Shown here piece after piece: positions 27,301 to 34,539 of a DNA stretch of 64,000 nt (position 1 is its first letter; each line of letters opens with the position of its first letter). The DNA is from Caulobacteraceae bacterium. GTDB taxonomy: Bacteria; Pseudomonadota; Alphaproteobacteria; Caulobacterales; Caulobacteraceae. The position numbers and the translations under genes are program-made. A model generated the notes under the pieces. The model was not told where the DNA came from. It saw only the letters and a list, made by a program, of their open reading frames with translations, and searched no databases. Location: the NCBI GenBank assembly GCA_019746095.1, contig JAIESL010000007.1:1-64000 (forward strand), given 5' to 3'.

Positions 27301-27562
27301 GACGGACTGGCTGGCCGGGGAAGGTGTGGGCGTGACCGGCGTGCGCACGGCCTATGGGCCGCTGACCTACAATCTGCGTGAGACCGGCGGCGACTTCCTG
27401 CTGACACTGGACGGCGAGGTCACGCCGCCGGGTGGCTTCGTGATCCGCTGGCCCGAGGGTGAAACGCCACCGGCCCGGGTCCGGATAGACGGCAGGCCGG
27501 CAGCGTGGGCGGACGGCGAACTGTCGATCCCTGCCGGCACCCGGCGGGTGGATATGCGCTGA
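24380..27562 (+). CDS. large multidomain secreted glycosidase-like protein
   Basis: About 1060 residues from GTG 24380, which overlaps the permease stop by GTGA; the track ORF adds 65 spurious residues. A signal peptide (LLATAAQAQS) leads to a CBM11-like/galactose-binding sandwich (about 25-190), a discoidin/F5-8-type sandwich (about 195-330, AVDDDPATAWRS), a further beta domain (about 340-600), and an (alpha/alpha)6-like region (about 610-980) with RSYNRSWIRDGAMM and YSNWDNFWGLLGYRD. A small C-terminal beta domain closes it. The helical region resembles six-hairpin glycosidases, but I cannot name a GH family. Its position indicates degradation of the imported glycan in the periplasm or outside. 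Confidence 0.78.
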   Translation: MRAFVALVGALGLLATAAQAQSARILDPFETLTPWTADASTDVSSTLSAVDGQDGRALRLSYDFNGRSGYAFVARALDLDVPENYEISFWLRGEMAPNTLEIKFVDASGENVHWRQIRGFRATADWTRYTIKKRQIIRAWGPNPDHTFRGAERLEFVVTAGEGGAGWIEVDQLELRELPPEPSVPPRPLASATSEDGLNVAARAVDDDPATAWRSAGPGEQGLTLDLGHEREFGGVTLRWVERAAASAYRLQASSDGATWRELAAVDDGDGGVDRLRTPEASARWLRLELRSPVAAAGGDRPVSAYALNSLEIEPLSFGESPTAFMRAVAGESRRGLYPRGFHGEQPYWTLVGVDGGGESGLMGEDGAIELRRGGPSIEPFVIDNGRLVTWADVNITQGLQDGDLPIPTVTWTSDDWSLAVTAFAEGTPEQAQLYGQYVLTNTSNRPATLTLALMARPFQVNGPSQFLAIPGGVGLIEQIDWNGATLVLNDAIRISPLAAPDGLVTARFTAGADPQSLLTRADRPRDPSGPQVDSDPSGLMSGALLYDVTLQPGEARTFGLVARLAGPTPDLAPVADVAGTLEAARSRVAADWRGKLDRFDLTLPAGQQRIEDVMRASLAHMLMSRQGPVLQPGTRSYNRSWIRDGAMMAEGLNRLGHADLSADYLRWYAPFVFDNGKVPCCVDFRGADPVPENDSHGEFVFLAAETYRYTGDAALLREVWPQVQGAIHYMDELRASTRTPAYEVADQRHLYGLLPPSISHEGYSDRPAYSNWDNFWGLLGYRDAAFIADTLGDPAAAARIRVAEAEFRADLMASIAATARVHGIDWIAGAADRGDFDATSTTIALSPAGLIDDLPQDLLNRTFEKWWENFTARQENRQAWKDYTPYELRNVGALVRLGRRGDALRALDFYFADMRPRAWNGWAEVVGRDEREPRFIGDMPHAWISSDYIRSTLDLLVHERDRDHALVLAAGVPTDWLAGEGVGVTGVRTAYGPLTYNLRETGGDFLLTLDGEVTPPGGFVIRWPEGETPPARVRIDGRPAAWADGELSIPAGTRRVDMR

Positions 27563-27574
27563 CGCGCCGGGGTC

Positions 27575-29074
27575 TCAGTCCCCGTAGTTCTCGTACCTCT
27601 GACCCTGGGCCAGGTTGCCGAACTTGGTCGTATTGGCGTCGAAGCTGAGCTTGATGATGCCGATCGGGCCGTGGCGCTGCTTGCCGATGACGACCTCGGC
27701 CTGGTGCTCCAGACGGTCCATGTCCTCCTGCCATTGCAGGTGTTCGGGCGAGCCCTCGCGCGGCTCTGCGCGGCCCAGGTAGTAGCTCTCGCGGTACACG
27801 AACATGACGCAGTCGGCGTCCTGCTCGATCGAGCCGGATTCGCGCAGGTCGGACAGCTGGGGCCGCTTGTCCTCGCGCTGCTCGACCTGACGCGACAGCT
27901 GCGACAGGGCCAGGATGGGCACGCTCAGTTCCTTGGCCAGGGCCTTGAGGGCGCCGGTGATTTCCGACACCTCCTGCACCCGGTTCTTCTGGTTGTTGCC
28001 CTCGCCGACCGTGATGAGCTGGAGGTAGTCGACGATGATCAGGTCGAGGCCGTGTTCCTGCCGTTTCAGGCGGCGGGCGCGGGCGGCCAGTTTGGAGATC
28101 GACAGGCCGCCGGTGGCATCGATGAACAGGGGGCTCTCGCCGATCTCGACGGCCGCCTCGCGGATACGGCCGAAGTCGGCGGCATCGATCTCGCCCTTGC
28201 GCAGCTTGTCGGACGACACGCCGGAGGCATCGGCCAGGATGCGCATGGCCAGTTGTTCGGCGCTCATTTCCAGCGAATAGAAGGCGACCACCCCGCCGCT
28301 GACCGTCTTGCGGCCCTCGGGCGTCGGCTCCCAGCGGTAGTTGCGCGCGACGTTGAAGGCGATGTTCGTCGCGAGCGCCGTCTTGCCCATCGACGGGCGG
28401 CCGGCGAGGACCAGCAGGTCGGACGGGTGCAGGCCACCCAGCTTGGCGTCGAGGTCGTCCAGATGGGTGGCCAGACCGGCCAGCTTGCCGTCGCGCTGAT
28501 AGGCCTCTGCGGCCATCTGCACCGCGCCACCGAGGGCACTGGAGAAGCTGACGAAGCCCGAGGACGGCTTGCCGGTCTCGGCCAGGGTGTAGAGCTGCTG
28601 CTCGGCCTGTTCGATCTGGTCGATGGCGGCGGTTTCGGGCTGGGGTGCCTCGCGCACGATTGCACCGCCGATGCGGATCAGGTCACGGCGCAGGGCCAGG
28701 TCATAGACGACCCGGGCATAGTCGGGGGCATTGGCCGCCGGTGGGGCGCGATCCACCAGGTCGGCGAGATAGCGCAGGCCGCCGAACTCCTGGAAGGCCG
28801 GGTCCAGCTTGAACCGCTCCATCAGGATGGTCGGCTCGGCCAGCATGCCCTGGCGGATATGGTCCTCGATCGCCTCATAGAGGCGCTGGTGGAAGGGCTC
28901 ATGGAAATGCGAGCCGCGCAGCCGGTCGGACAGCCGTTCGAAGACGGCGTTGTCGAACATCAGCGAGCCGAGAAGCGCCTGTTCCGCCTCAAGATTGTGC
29001 GGCATCGACGGGATGGAGCCGGAGTCCATCGGCGAGGGGAATTGGACGGGGGCAAAGGCGTTCATCGCGGTCAT
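27575..29074 (-). CDS. dnaB: replicative DNA helicase DnaB
   Basis: A 499-residue hexameric helicase. The N-terminal domain (EAEQALLGSLMFDNAVFERL) binds primase. The RecA-like C-terminal domain has Walker A (AGRPSMGKTALA), Walker B (LDLIIVDYLQLI) and the arginine-finger region (LSRQVEQREDKRP). It unwinds DNA at the fork. The first ATG (29074) has no clear Shine-Dalgarno, and a TTAACCAT octamer is present at 29079-29086. The upstream order rpsF-rpsR-rplI-dnaB is classic, here with one small gene inserted. Confidence 0.97.
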   Translation of the reverse strand: MTAMNAFAPVQFPSPMDSGSIPSMPHNLEAEQALLGSLMFDNAVFERLSDRLRGSHFHEPFHQRLYEAIEDHIRQGMLAEPTILMERFKLDPAFQEFGGLRYLADLVDRAPPAANAPDYARVVYDLALRRDLIRIGGAIVREAPQPETAAIDQIEQAEQQLYTLAETGKPSSGFVSFSSALGGAVQMAAEAYQRDGKLAGLATHLDDLDAKLGGLHPSDLLVLAGRPSMGKTALATNIAFNVARNYRWEPTPEGRKTVSGGVVAFYSLEMSAEQLAMRILADASGVSSDKLRKGEIDAADFGRIREAAVEIGESPLFIDATGGLSISKLAARARRLKRQEHGLDLIIVDYLQLITVGEGNNQKNRVQEVSEITGALKALAKELSVPILALSQLSRQVEQREDKRPQLSDLRESGSIEQDADCVMFVYRESYYLGRAEPREGSPEHLQWQEDMDRLEHQAEVVIGKQRHGPIGIIKLSFDANTTKFGNLAQGQRYENYGD

Positions 29075-29183
29075 GTCTTAACCATGCCCGAGGCCTGCGA
29101 CATGCCCGGACGTAGCCGCGGCACAGGGATAAGTCGGCGGTTCTGTGGATGCCCCGGAATTCCGTAGCCGGATCAGTTACGGC

Positions 29184-29552
29184 TCAGCTTGCGGGGCAGG
29201 GATGACGCTCGGCCATCCATTCGCGCATCGCCTGAGTGACGCTGATATTGCGCCGGCTCGCCGGGATGGAGTTGAACCGCCCGAGGATGGCACTGGGCGA
29301 GAATGACACCCGCTCGGGCATACAGGTCGAGGGCCTCCGGCCGGCCTCGCGGGCCGCGACCTGTTCGGCTCGAACCGTGCGAACGGCGCCCTCGAACTCC
29401 CGGATGAGTCGGCGGGTATCCGCCCGGAGCATGGCCGTCGGATTCTGTGGAATACGGGCGGCAGTGGTCAGGAACTCCTGGACCGTCATGGCCTGGGCCG
29501 CGGTGGCGAACAGGGTCGCGGCGAGGCCGACGACAAGCGCGAGTTTCTTCAT
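29184..29552 (-). CDS. small secreted protein, Rap1a/Tai-like pattern
   Basis: A 122-residue protein with signal peptide (cleavage near ATAAQA). After it come MTVQEFLTTAAR, a helical middle, a cysteine (STCMPERVS), a serine/proline helix and a terminal ERHPCPAS. Two cysteines about 45 residues apart in C-x-P contexts resemble the Rap1a/Tai immunity-type fold, but the match is by eye only. It sits between dnaB and the rplI terminator. Confidence 0.6.
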   Translation of the reverse strand: MKKLALVVGLAATLFATAAQAMTVQEFLTTAARIPQNPTAMLRADTRRLIREFEGAVRTVRAEQVAAREAGRRPSTCMPERVSFSPSAILGRFNSIPASRRNISVTQAMREWMAERHPCPAS

Positions 29553-29608
29553 GATCGATCTCCCCTAACCCCGAAACGTGGCCGTGCCTTTGCGGCGGTA
29601 TAGCGGCC

Positions 29609-29640
29609 AAGAGAAAGGGCGCGCCCGACTGGACGCGCCC
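29609..29640 (-). terminator. intrinsic terminator of the rpsF-rpsR-rplI operon
   Basis: On the minus strand GGGCGCG-TCCAGTCGGG-CGCGCCC is followed by TTTCTCTT, about 30 nt after the rplI stop. Confidence 0.75.
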
Positions 29641-29671
29641 GATCACTGACTTGTTATCAGAAGGCGACGGT

Positions 29672-30256
29672 TCAGGCTTCCGAACCGAGGCCGTCCTGCT
29701 GGCCGGCACCGCCGGCGACCATGTCCTTGGCCTGTTCGAGGGCCAGTTCGCGGTCCTCGTCATAGGCGGCCTTGATCACGTCCTCACCTTTCGCCTGACG
29801 CTCGGCTTCGTCGGCCGAACGGGCGATGTTGATCTTGACAGTGGCCGAGACCTCGGCGTGCAGGCGAACCAGCACTTCGTGGACGCCCAGCGTCTTGATC
29901 GGGGTGTTGAGCACGATCTGGCTGCGCTCGACCTTGCCGCCTTCGGCCGTGACGGCCTCGACGATGTCGCGGGCGGCGACCGAACCGTACAGCTGACCCG
30001 TCTCACCGGCTTGCCGGATCATGACATAGGTCTGGCCGTCGATCTTGGAACCGATCGCGCCGGCGTCGGCCTTGTTCTTCTCGTTGCGGGCCTCGATGGC
30101 GGCGCGGTCGAGTTCGAAGGCCTTCAGGTTCGCCGACGTGGCCCGACGGGCCTTGTCGCGCGGCAGAAGGAAGTTACGGGCGAAGCCGTCCTTGACGGAC
30201 ACGACGTCGCCGATGGCGCCGAGATTATCGACGCGCTCAAGCAGAACGACCTTCAT
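29672..30256 (-). CDS. rplI: 50S ribosomal protein L9
   Basis: A 194-residue L9 that binds 23S rRNA. The N-terminal domain (MKVVLLERVDNLG and GFARNFLLPRDKA) is canonical, followed by the long connecting helix and C-terminal RNA-binding domain. The C-terminus is extended by about 40 residues beyond the usual 150 (QAKGEDVIKAAYDEDRELA), an acidic tail as in other Alphaproteobacteria. It follows rpsR by one base. Confidence 0.97.
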   Translation of the reverse strand: MKVVLLERVDNLGAIGDVVSVKDGFARNFLLPRDKARRATSANLKAFELDRAAIEARNEKNKADAGAIGSKIDGQTYVMIRQAGETGQLYGSVAARDIVEAVTAEGGKVERSQIVLNTPIKTLGVHEVLVRLHAEVSATVKINIARSADEAERQAKGEDVIKAAYDEDRELALEQAKDMVAGGAGQQDGLGSEA

Positions 30257-30257
30257 C

Positions 30258-30536
30258 TTATTTCACCACGTAAGGCAGGAGGGCCAGATAACGGGCGCGC
30301 TTGATGGCCTTGGCCAGTTCGCGTTGCTTGATCTGGGAAACAGCGGTGATGCGCGACGGGACGATCTTGCCGCGCTCGCTGATGTAGCGTTGCAGCAGTT
30401 TGACGTCCTTGTAGTCGATCTTCGGTGCGCCTTCACCCGTGAACGGGCAGACCTTGCGGCGGCGGTAGAAGGGGCGGCGTCCGGCGGCGCCGGAGCCGGC
30501 CGGCGCGCCCGGCGACGGAGCGGTGGTGTCGGTCAT
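30258..30536 (-). CDS. rpsR: 30S ribosomal protein S18
   Basis: A 92-residue S18 with the conserved core [39 protein letters not shown] and [10 protein letters not shown]. It binds S6 and 16S rRNA. An N-terminal Gly/Pro-rich extension precedes the core. It lies between rpsF and rplI in the standard operon order. Confidence 0.97.
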   Translation of the reverse strand: MTDTTAPSPGAPAGSGAAGRRPFYRRRKVCPFTGEGAPKIDYKDVKLLQRYISERGKIVPSRITAVSQIKQRELAKAIKRARYLALLPYVVK

Positions 30537-30548
30537 GTTCCGGGTTCC

Positions 30549-30938
30549 TTAAAAGGTGGCTTCGGCGGCGGCGTCGTCACGCGGCGTGCGCTCACGCTCA
30601 CGTTCGCGCTCGCGTTCGCGGCGGGCCAGCAGGGGCGACAGTTCCAGGTCGAGTTCCTCGACGCGGACGGTCAGCCAGCGAAGGACGTCTTCGTTGATCG
30701 ACAGCTGACGCTCGACCTCGGCCATGGCGGCGGGCGGGCAGTCGACGGCGAGCAGCGAATAGTGCGCCTTGCGGTTCTTTTTGACCCGATAGGTCAGGTT
30801 GCGCAGACCCCAGTATTCGATCTTGGCGACGGTGCCGCCGCCGGCTTCGATCAAACCCTTGATGGTGTCGTTCAGCGCTTCGGCCTGTTGCGCGCTGATA
30901 TCCTGGCGCGACATGACCGTGTGCTCGTAAAGAGCCAT
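30549..30938 (-). CDS. rpsF: 30S ribosomal protein S6
   Basis: A 129-residue S6. The start [13 protein letters not shown] is canonical, so I use ATG 30938; the track ORF adds 19 residues in the leader. The fold motif [27 protein letters not shown] is complete. The C-terminus ends in a highly charged (RE)n run and DDAAAE, similar in style to the glutamate tail modified in E. coli S6. First gene of the rpsF-rpsR-rplI operon. Confidence 0.97.
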   Translation of the reverse strand: MALYEHTVMSRQDISAQQAEALNDTIKGLIEAGGGTVAKIEYWGLRNLTYRVKKNRKAHYSLLAVDCPPAAMAEVERQLSINEDVLRWLTVRVEELDLELSPLLARRERERERERERTPRDDAAAEATF

Positions 30939-31078
30939 GCGGTATTCTCCCTTGTAGGACGTCGGCGCGAGGGGACCGGGTAAGTCCTCTCCCACGATGG
31001 ATCCTGGCGCGGCGGCCGGGATGACTTCCCGAACCCTTTGGAACTCCGCGTCAGGACCGAAGCCCTGGAAAGGCGGCG

Positions 31079-31107
31079 CGTATAGGGGAAAAGGGCCGGC
31101 CGGGCAA
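31079..31107 (-). promoter_or_regulatory. sigma-70-like promoter of the rpsF operon
   Basis: On the minus strand TTGCCC-N17-TATACG lies about 140 nt upstream of rpsF. The resulting leader of about 135 nt contains several short stems and could hold an S6:S18-type autoregulatory site, which I did not resolve. Confidence 0.5.
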
Positions 31108-31210
31108 GCCTTGCCGCGGTCGGGAGCCGCGCCGCACGCTCACACAGGCCCGGCGGTGCCGGAACGGCGGCTGGTCCGGCGGAACAGGGACGACTGACGT
31201 CGCTCCGCGG

Positions 31211-32644
31211 CTAGTCCTGGGGCCGCACGACCATACAGGTCACCCGGCGTTCCGCCAGGGCCGCGCAGGCGGCCTGGGCCCCCTGTTCGGTCATGCCGGT
31301 GAAGCGGGACCGGTACCAGCCCTCGGCATTCTGGACCGTCCGCTCGGCGGCGGTGAACTGGCTGCGGAAGCGGCGATTGACCTCGGTCAACCAGTCGCGG
31401 GCCACGGTCTCGTCGCGGAAGGCCCCGACCTGGACCGACCAGCGGCCGGCAGCCGCCCGCGCGGGTTCGCGCGCCGGCTCGCGCGCGGGTGGCCGGGCCG
31501 GAGGTCTGGGGCGCGGCGGGGTCGCGACCGAGGATCCGCCGTTGAGGATGGCGGTGACGTCTGCGGGGCGTTCGGCGGCGGCCCGCTCCGACGGGGCCGG
31601 GGTCACCCGGGCGACGGCGGGCGGATTGGCGGGCAGGGCGGCATAGGCGACCCCGCTGGAGGGCGGCGCACTGGAGCCGACGCCGGCTTCGCCGTTGTCG
31701 TCATCGGCACCGGCGGCATATTCGATGGGCCCATTGCTGTCCGGGCCGACGCCGAAGCCTCGCGCCTCGAAGAAGGTCTGGGCCACCTGGATGGTCTCGC
31801 CGCGGGCCCGGGCCTGTTCGACCTCGAAGCCAGTGTCCATCAGGGCCGCGACATGGGCATTGCGGCTGGCCGTTGTACGCCCGCCCAGGACGATGGTGAT
31901 GATGCGGCGACCGTCACGCACCGCCGAGGCCGCCAGATTGTAGCCCGAGGCGTTGGTGTAGCCGGTCTTCATCCCGTCATAGCCCGCGCCGCTGCGCAGC
32001 AGGCCGTTGGTGTTGCGATAGTCGCGGCCGTTGTAGGCCCAGTCCTGCTGACCGAAATAGCTGTAGTACTGCGGGTAGTCGCGCATGACCGCCCGGGCCA
32101 GGATGGCCAGGTCGCGGGCCGAGGTCAGCTGGCGGGCGTCGGGCAGGCCGTTCGGATTGACATAGCGGGTCTGGGTCATGCCCAACTCGCGGGCCTTCAG
32201 GGTCATCTGCGCAGCGAACCGGTCCTGCGATCCGCCGATATGCTCCGCCAGGGCCATGGCCATGTCATTGGCGCTGCGGACCGAGGTCGCGCGCATCGCA
32301 TCGTCAACGGTGATGGTCTGGCCGGCGGCGAGCCCCAGTTTGGAAGGCGGCTGGCTGGCGGCGCGGGGGGAGACAGTAATGACGTCATCCAGCTTGATCC
32401 GGCCTTCGGCGAGCGCTTCGAAGGCCAGATAGAGCGTCATCACCTTGGTGATGGACGCCGGATAGCGGCGGCTGTCGGCGTGGCGGGCGAACAGGACCTC
32501 GCCGGACTCGGCATCCACGACGATGGCGGCATAGCGGGCGTTGTCGGCCGACTGGGCCAGCGGGGCATGTGTCGGCGTCAGCGTGACCGCGACGGCCAGC
32601 AACAGCGACAGGAACCCTCGGCGGATCAGGGCGGTGAACGACAA
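31211..32644 (-). CDS. D-alanyl-D-alanine carboxypeptidase (S11) with C-terminal SPOR domain
   Basis: A 477-residue penicillin-binding protein of the DacA/DacF type. A signal peptide (APLAQS) precedes the S11 domain with S-x-x-K (SITK), S-x-N (SAN) and KTG (MKTGYTN). A Pro/Ala/Arg-rich linker (PPARPPAREPAREP) leads to a SPOR domain (WSVQVGAF to TCMVVRP) that binds denuded septal glycan. It trims peptidoglycan stem peptides in the periplasm, probably at the division site. The start is TTG 32644, because upstream ATGs in frame are followed by a stop and the signal peptide needs these codons. Confidence 0.93.
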   Translation of the reverse strand: MSFTALIRRGFLSLLLAVAVTLTPTHAPLAQSADNARYAAIVVDAESGEVLFARHADSRRYPASITKVMTLYLAFEALAEGRIKLDDVITVSPRAASQPPSKLGLAAGQTITVDDAMRATSVRSANDMAMALAEHIGGSQDRFAAQMTLKARELGMTQTRYVNPNGLPDARQLTSARDLAILARAVMRDYPQYYSYFGQQDWAYNGRDYRNTNGLLRSGAGYDGMKTGYTNASGYNLAASAVRDGRRIITIVLGGRTTASRNAHVAALMDTGFEVEQARARGETIQVAQTFFEARGFGVGPDSNGPIEYAAGADDDNGEAGVGSSAPPSSGVAYAALPANPPAVARVTPAPSERAAAERPADVTAILNGGSSVATPPRPRPPARPPAREPAREPARAAAGRWSVQVGAFRDETVARDWLTEVNRRFRSQFTAAERTVQNAEGWYRSRFTGMTEQGAQAACAALAERRVTCMVVRPQD

Positions 32645-32767
32645 AGATCAGGCCTCACAAGACATTAGCGCGACGGCGGCCCCACCACGCGACGCTGACG
32701 AAACGCTAACATGCGTCATTCGGGTTTCGTGAGGGTAAACAACCCGTCAACGATTTTGTGAAGTTTT

Positions 32768-32778
32768 GTGCACCGCAC
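32768..32778. promoter_or_regulatory. palindrome beside the phasin promoter (possible PhaR site)
   Basis: GTGC-ACC-GCAC lies in the context TTTTGTGCACCGCACCATTTT, 10 nt before the -35 candidate of the phasin gene. PhaR proteins bind GTGCA/TGCA-rich palindromes upstream of phasin genes; the assignment here is inferred. Confidence 0.4.
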
Positions 32779-32787
32779 CATTTTCCC

Positions 32788-32816
32788 TTGACGCACCTTC
32801 GCACTTGCACCATATG
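32788..32816 (+). promoter_or_regulatory. sigma-70-like promoter of the phasin gene
   Basis: TTGACG-N17-CATATG, ending about 80 nt before the phasin start. The ribosome-binding site AGGAGA is at 32886-32891. Confidence 0.5.
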
Positions 32817-32896
32817 GCTCCCAATCGCGATGGACGGGTTCCTCGCGGAGACATTTCAGGCGGTCCCCCGGCCGCGAATACGATCAGGAGACCATC

Positions 32897-33436
32897 ATGG
32901 CCGACACCACCGCCGACACCGTCAAGAAGACCGTCGAAGCTGCCACGGACACCGTGAAGAAGACCGTTGAAACCGCGACCGCCACCGTCAAGGCGAACGC
33001 TGAAAAGGCCCAGGCCTCCTTCCAGGCCAATGCCGAGCAGGCCCAGGCCGCCGGTGCCAAGGCTCTGAAGGACGTCGCCGACAAGTCGGCCGCCGGCCTG
33101 ACCGAGCTGAACGCCCAGGGCAAGCAGAACCTGGAAGCCATCGTCGCCTCGGCCGCCGCCGCCCAGAAGGGCGTAGAGACCCTGTCGGCCCAGTCGGCCG
33201 CCTTCACCAAGAAGTCGTGGGAAGACAGCGTCGCTGCTGCCCAGTCGATGGCGCAGGCCCGTTCGATCCAGGAGCTGCTCGAGCTGCAGACGACCTGGGC
33301 CAAGTCGGCGACCGAAGCCTATCTGGCTGAAGTCACCAAGGCGACGGACGTCCTGACCGCCTCGGTCAAGAACAGCTTCAAGCCGATCAACGAGCGCGTC
33401 ACCGCCTCGGTCGAAAAGTTCCAGGCCGCCCGCTAA
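32897..33436 (+). CDS. phasin family protein
   Basis: A 179-residue, highly helical, Ala/Lys/Thr-rich protein. The N-terminal part holds repeats of VKKTVE(A/T)ATDT type, and the phasin core reads AAFTKKSWEDSVAAAQSMAQARS and LLELQTTWAKSATEAYLAE. Phasins coat polyhydroxyalkanoate granules. Codon use is strongly biased, suggesting high expression. It has its own promoter, operator-like palindrome and terminator. Confidence 0.93.
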   Translation: MADTTADTVKKTVEAATDTVKKTVETATATVKANAEKAQASFQANAEQAQAAGAKALKDVADKSAAGLTELNAQGKQNLEAIVASAAAAQKGVETLSAQSAAFTKKSWEDSVAAAQSMAQARSIQELLELQTTWAKSATEAYLAEVTKATDVLTASVKNSFKPINERVTASVEKFQAAR

Positions 33437-33480
33437 GGCGACCGACCGCTTCAGTAAGCATAGCCTGTAAGCGTACGAGG

Positions 33481-33508
33481 GGCCCCGGCGGAAACGCCGG
33501 GGCCTTTT
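33481..33508 (+). terminator. intrinsic terminator of the phasin gene
   Basis: GGCCCCGGCG-GAAA-CGCCGGGGCC followed by TTTTCATTT. Confidence 0.88.
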
Positions 33509-33522
33509 CATTTGGCCGGCTT

Positions 33523-34014
33523 CTATTCCGCCACCGCCGCGTGATCGATGCTGAGTCCCCGCCCGGCGCGCCAGCGGTCGTCCTCGAAAGTCCAGACGAT
33601 CGAGAAGCGCGCACGGCCGACGAGCCGCTCCGGCCCGTCGCCCCGTCGTTCGTAGAACAGGTGCGTGCCTTCCTCGACCGCACCATAGCCCGGGATCGCA
33701 TAGACTTTCAGGCTGCCGGCCACGAGCTCGCGGCGGGACCGCCACGCATCGGGTGCCTTTTTTGCCTCGCAACCTGCGGCATAGTCACTGACGAACGCCT
33801 CGCGTCCGGCCATTCGTCCGGCCTTGTCATGATAGAATTCGAAGTCGGCCGTGATGATGTCCGACAGTGCCTCGGGCTCGCATCGGTCAAACATGACCGA
33901 GAAAAGCGCGGCGTCCCGTTCGGCGATAGCGGCCGTCAGGGCCAGGCCATCGGGAAGCGCGACCGGCGCGGTCTGAAGAAGCACCATGACGCTCAGAATG
34001 GCAGGGGTGAACAT
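33523..34014 (-). CDS. exported NTF2-like (DUF4440) protein
   Basis: A 163-residue protein with a short signal sequence followed by an NTF2-like cone fold: ALFSVMFDRCEPEALSDIITADFEFYHD, GREAFVSDYAAGC, and the strand end RFSIVWTFEDDRWRAGRGLS. DUF4440 proteins include SnoaL-like enzymes and ligand-binding proteins. No catalytic assignment is possible. It is divergent from clpS. Confidence 0.72.
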   Translation of the reverse strand: MFTPAILSVMVLLQTAPVALPDGLALTAAIAERDAALFSVMFDRCEPEALSDIITADFEFYHDKAGRMAGREAFVSDYAAGCEAKKAPDAWRSRRELVAGSLKVYAIPGYGAVEEGTHLFYERRGDGPERLVGRARFSIVWTFEDDRWRAGRGLSIDHAAVAE

Positions 34015-34131
34015 GGAACGGCCTCCGCCGTCGGGGCTGACGGCGCGGCCGAACCTGCGGGCACGAAAGACCCATGTCCCGTGAATCTTTGGTCATGGCG
34101 CATCTGTCACGCAAGCTGTGACTGGACGCGC

Positions 34132-34159
34132 CTTCAATTCAGGCCATCATTCCCCATCT
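34132..34159 (+). promoter_or_regulatory. heat-shock (sigma-32-type) promoter candidate for clpS-clpA
   Basis: CTTCAAT-N13-CCCCATCT matches the RpoH consensus (CTTGAAA-N11-15-CCCCATNT) at most positions. It ends 32 nt before the clpS start. Confidence 0.55.
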
Positions 34160-34190
34160 GCTACACCGACTCTCCCCATACGGATTACGA

Positions 34191-34526
34191 ATGCCGCCGT
34201 CCCGCAGGCCAGGTGAACAACAGGGTGGAGGCCTCGGGGCCGCCACGGTCACCGAGACCAAGCCGAAGCTCCAGAAGCCGTCGCTCTATCGGGTGCTGAT
34301 CCTGAACGACGACTACACGCCGATGGAATTCGTCATCTATGTGCTGGAGCGGTTCTTCCAGAAGGACCGCGAGGCGGCCACCCGCATCATGCTGCATGTG
34401 CACCAGCATGGCGTCGGGGTGTGCGGCGTCTTCACCTATGAAGTGGCCGAGACCAAGGTCGCCCAGGTGATCGAGACGGCGCGACGCCACCAGCACCCGC
34501 TGCAATGCACGATGGAAAAGGACTGA
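34191..34526 (+). CDS. clpS: ATP-dependent Clp protease adaptor ClpS
   Basis: A 111-residue adaptor that delivers N-degron substrates to ClpAP. The N-degron pocket lies in [21 protein letters not shown] and the conserved [13 protein letters not shown]. The first 20-25 residues form the flexible N-terminal extension that enters ClpA. It lies 14 nt before clpA. No strong Shine-Dalgarno precedes ATG 34191, so the start is slightly uncertain. Confidence 0.95.
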   Translation: MPPSRRPGEQQGGGLGAATVTETKPKLQKPSLYRVLILNDDYTPMEFVIYVLERFFQKDREAATRIMLHVHQHGVGVCGVFTYEVAETKVAQVIETARRHQHPLQCTMEKD

Positions 34527-34539
34527 GAGGAACCTCCCC

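Noticed and set aside
30997-31197. 66-residue plus-strand ORF upstream of rpsF
   Set aside because: It covers the antisense of the ribosomal promoter and leader, has no ribosome-binding site and has unusual composition.
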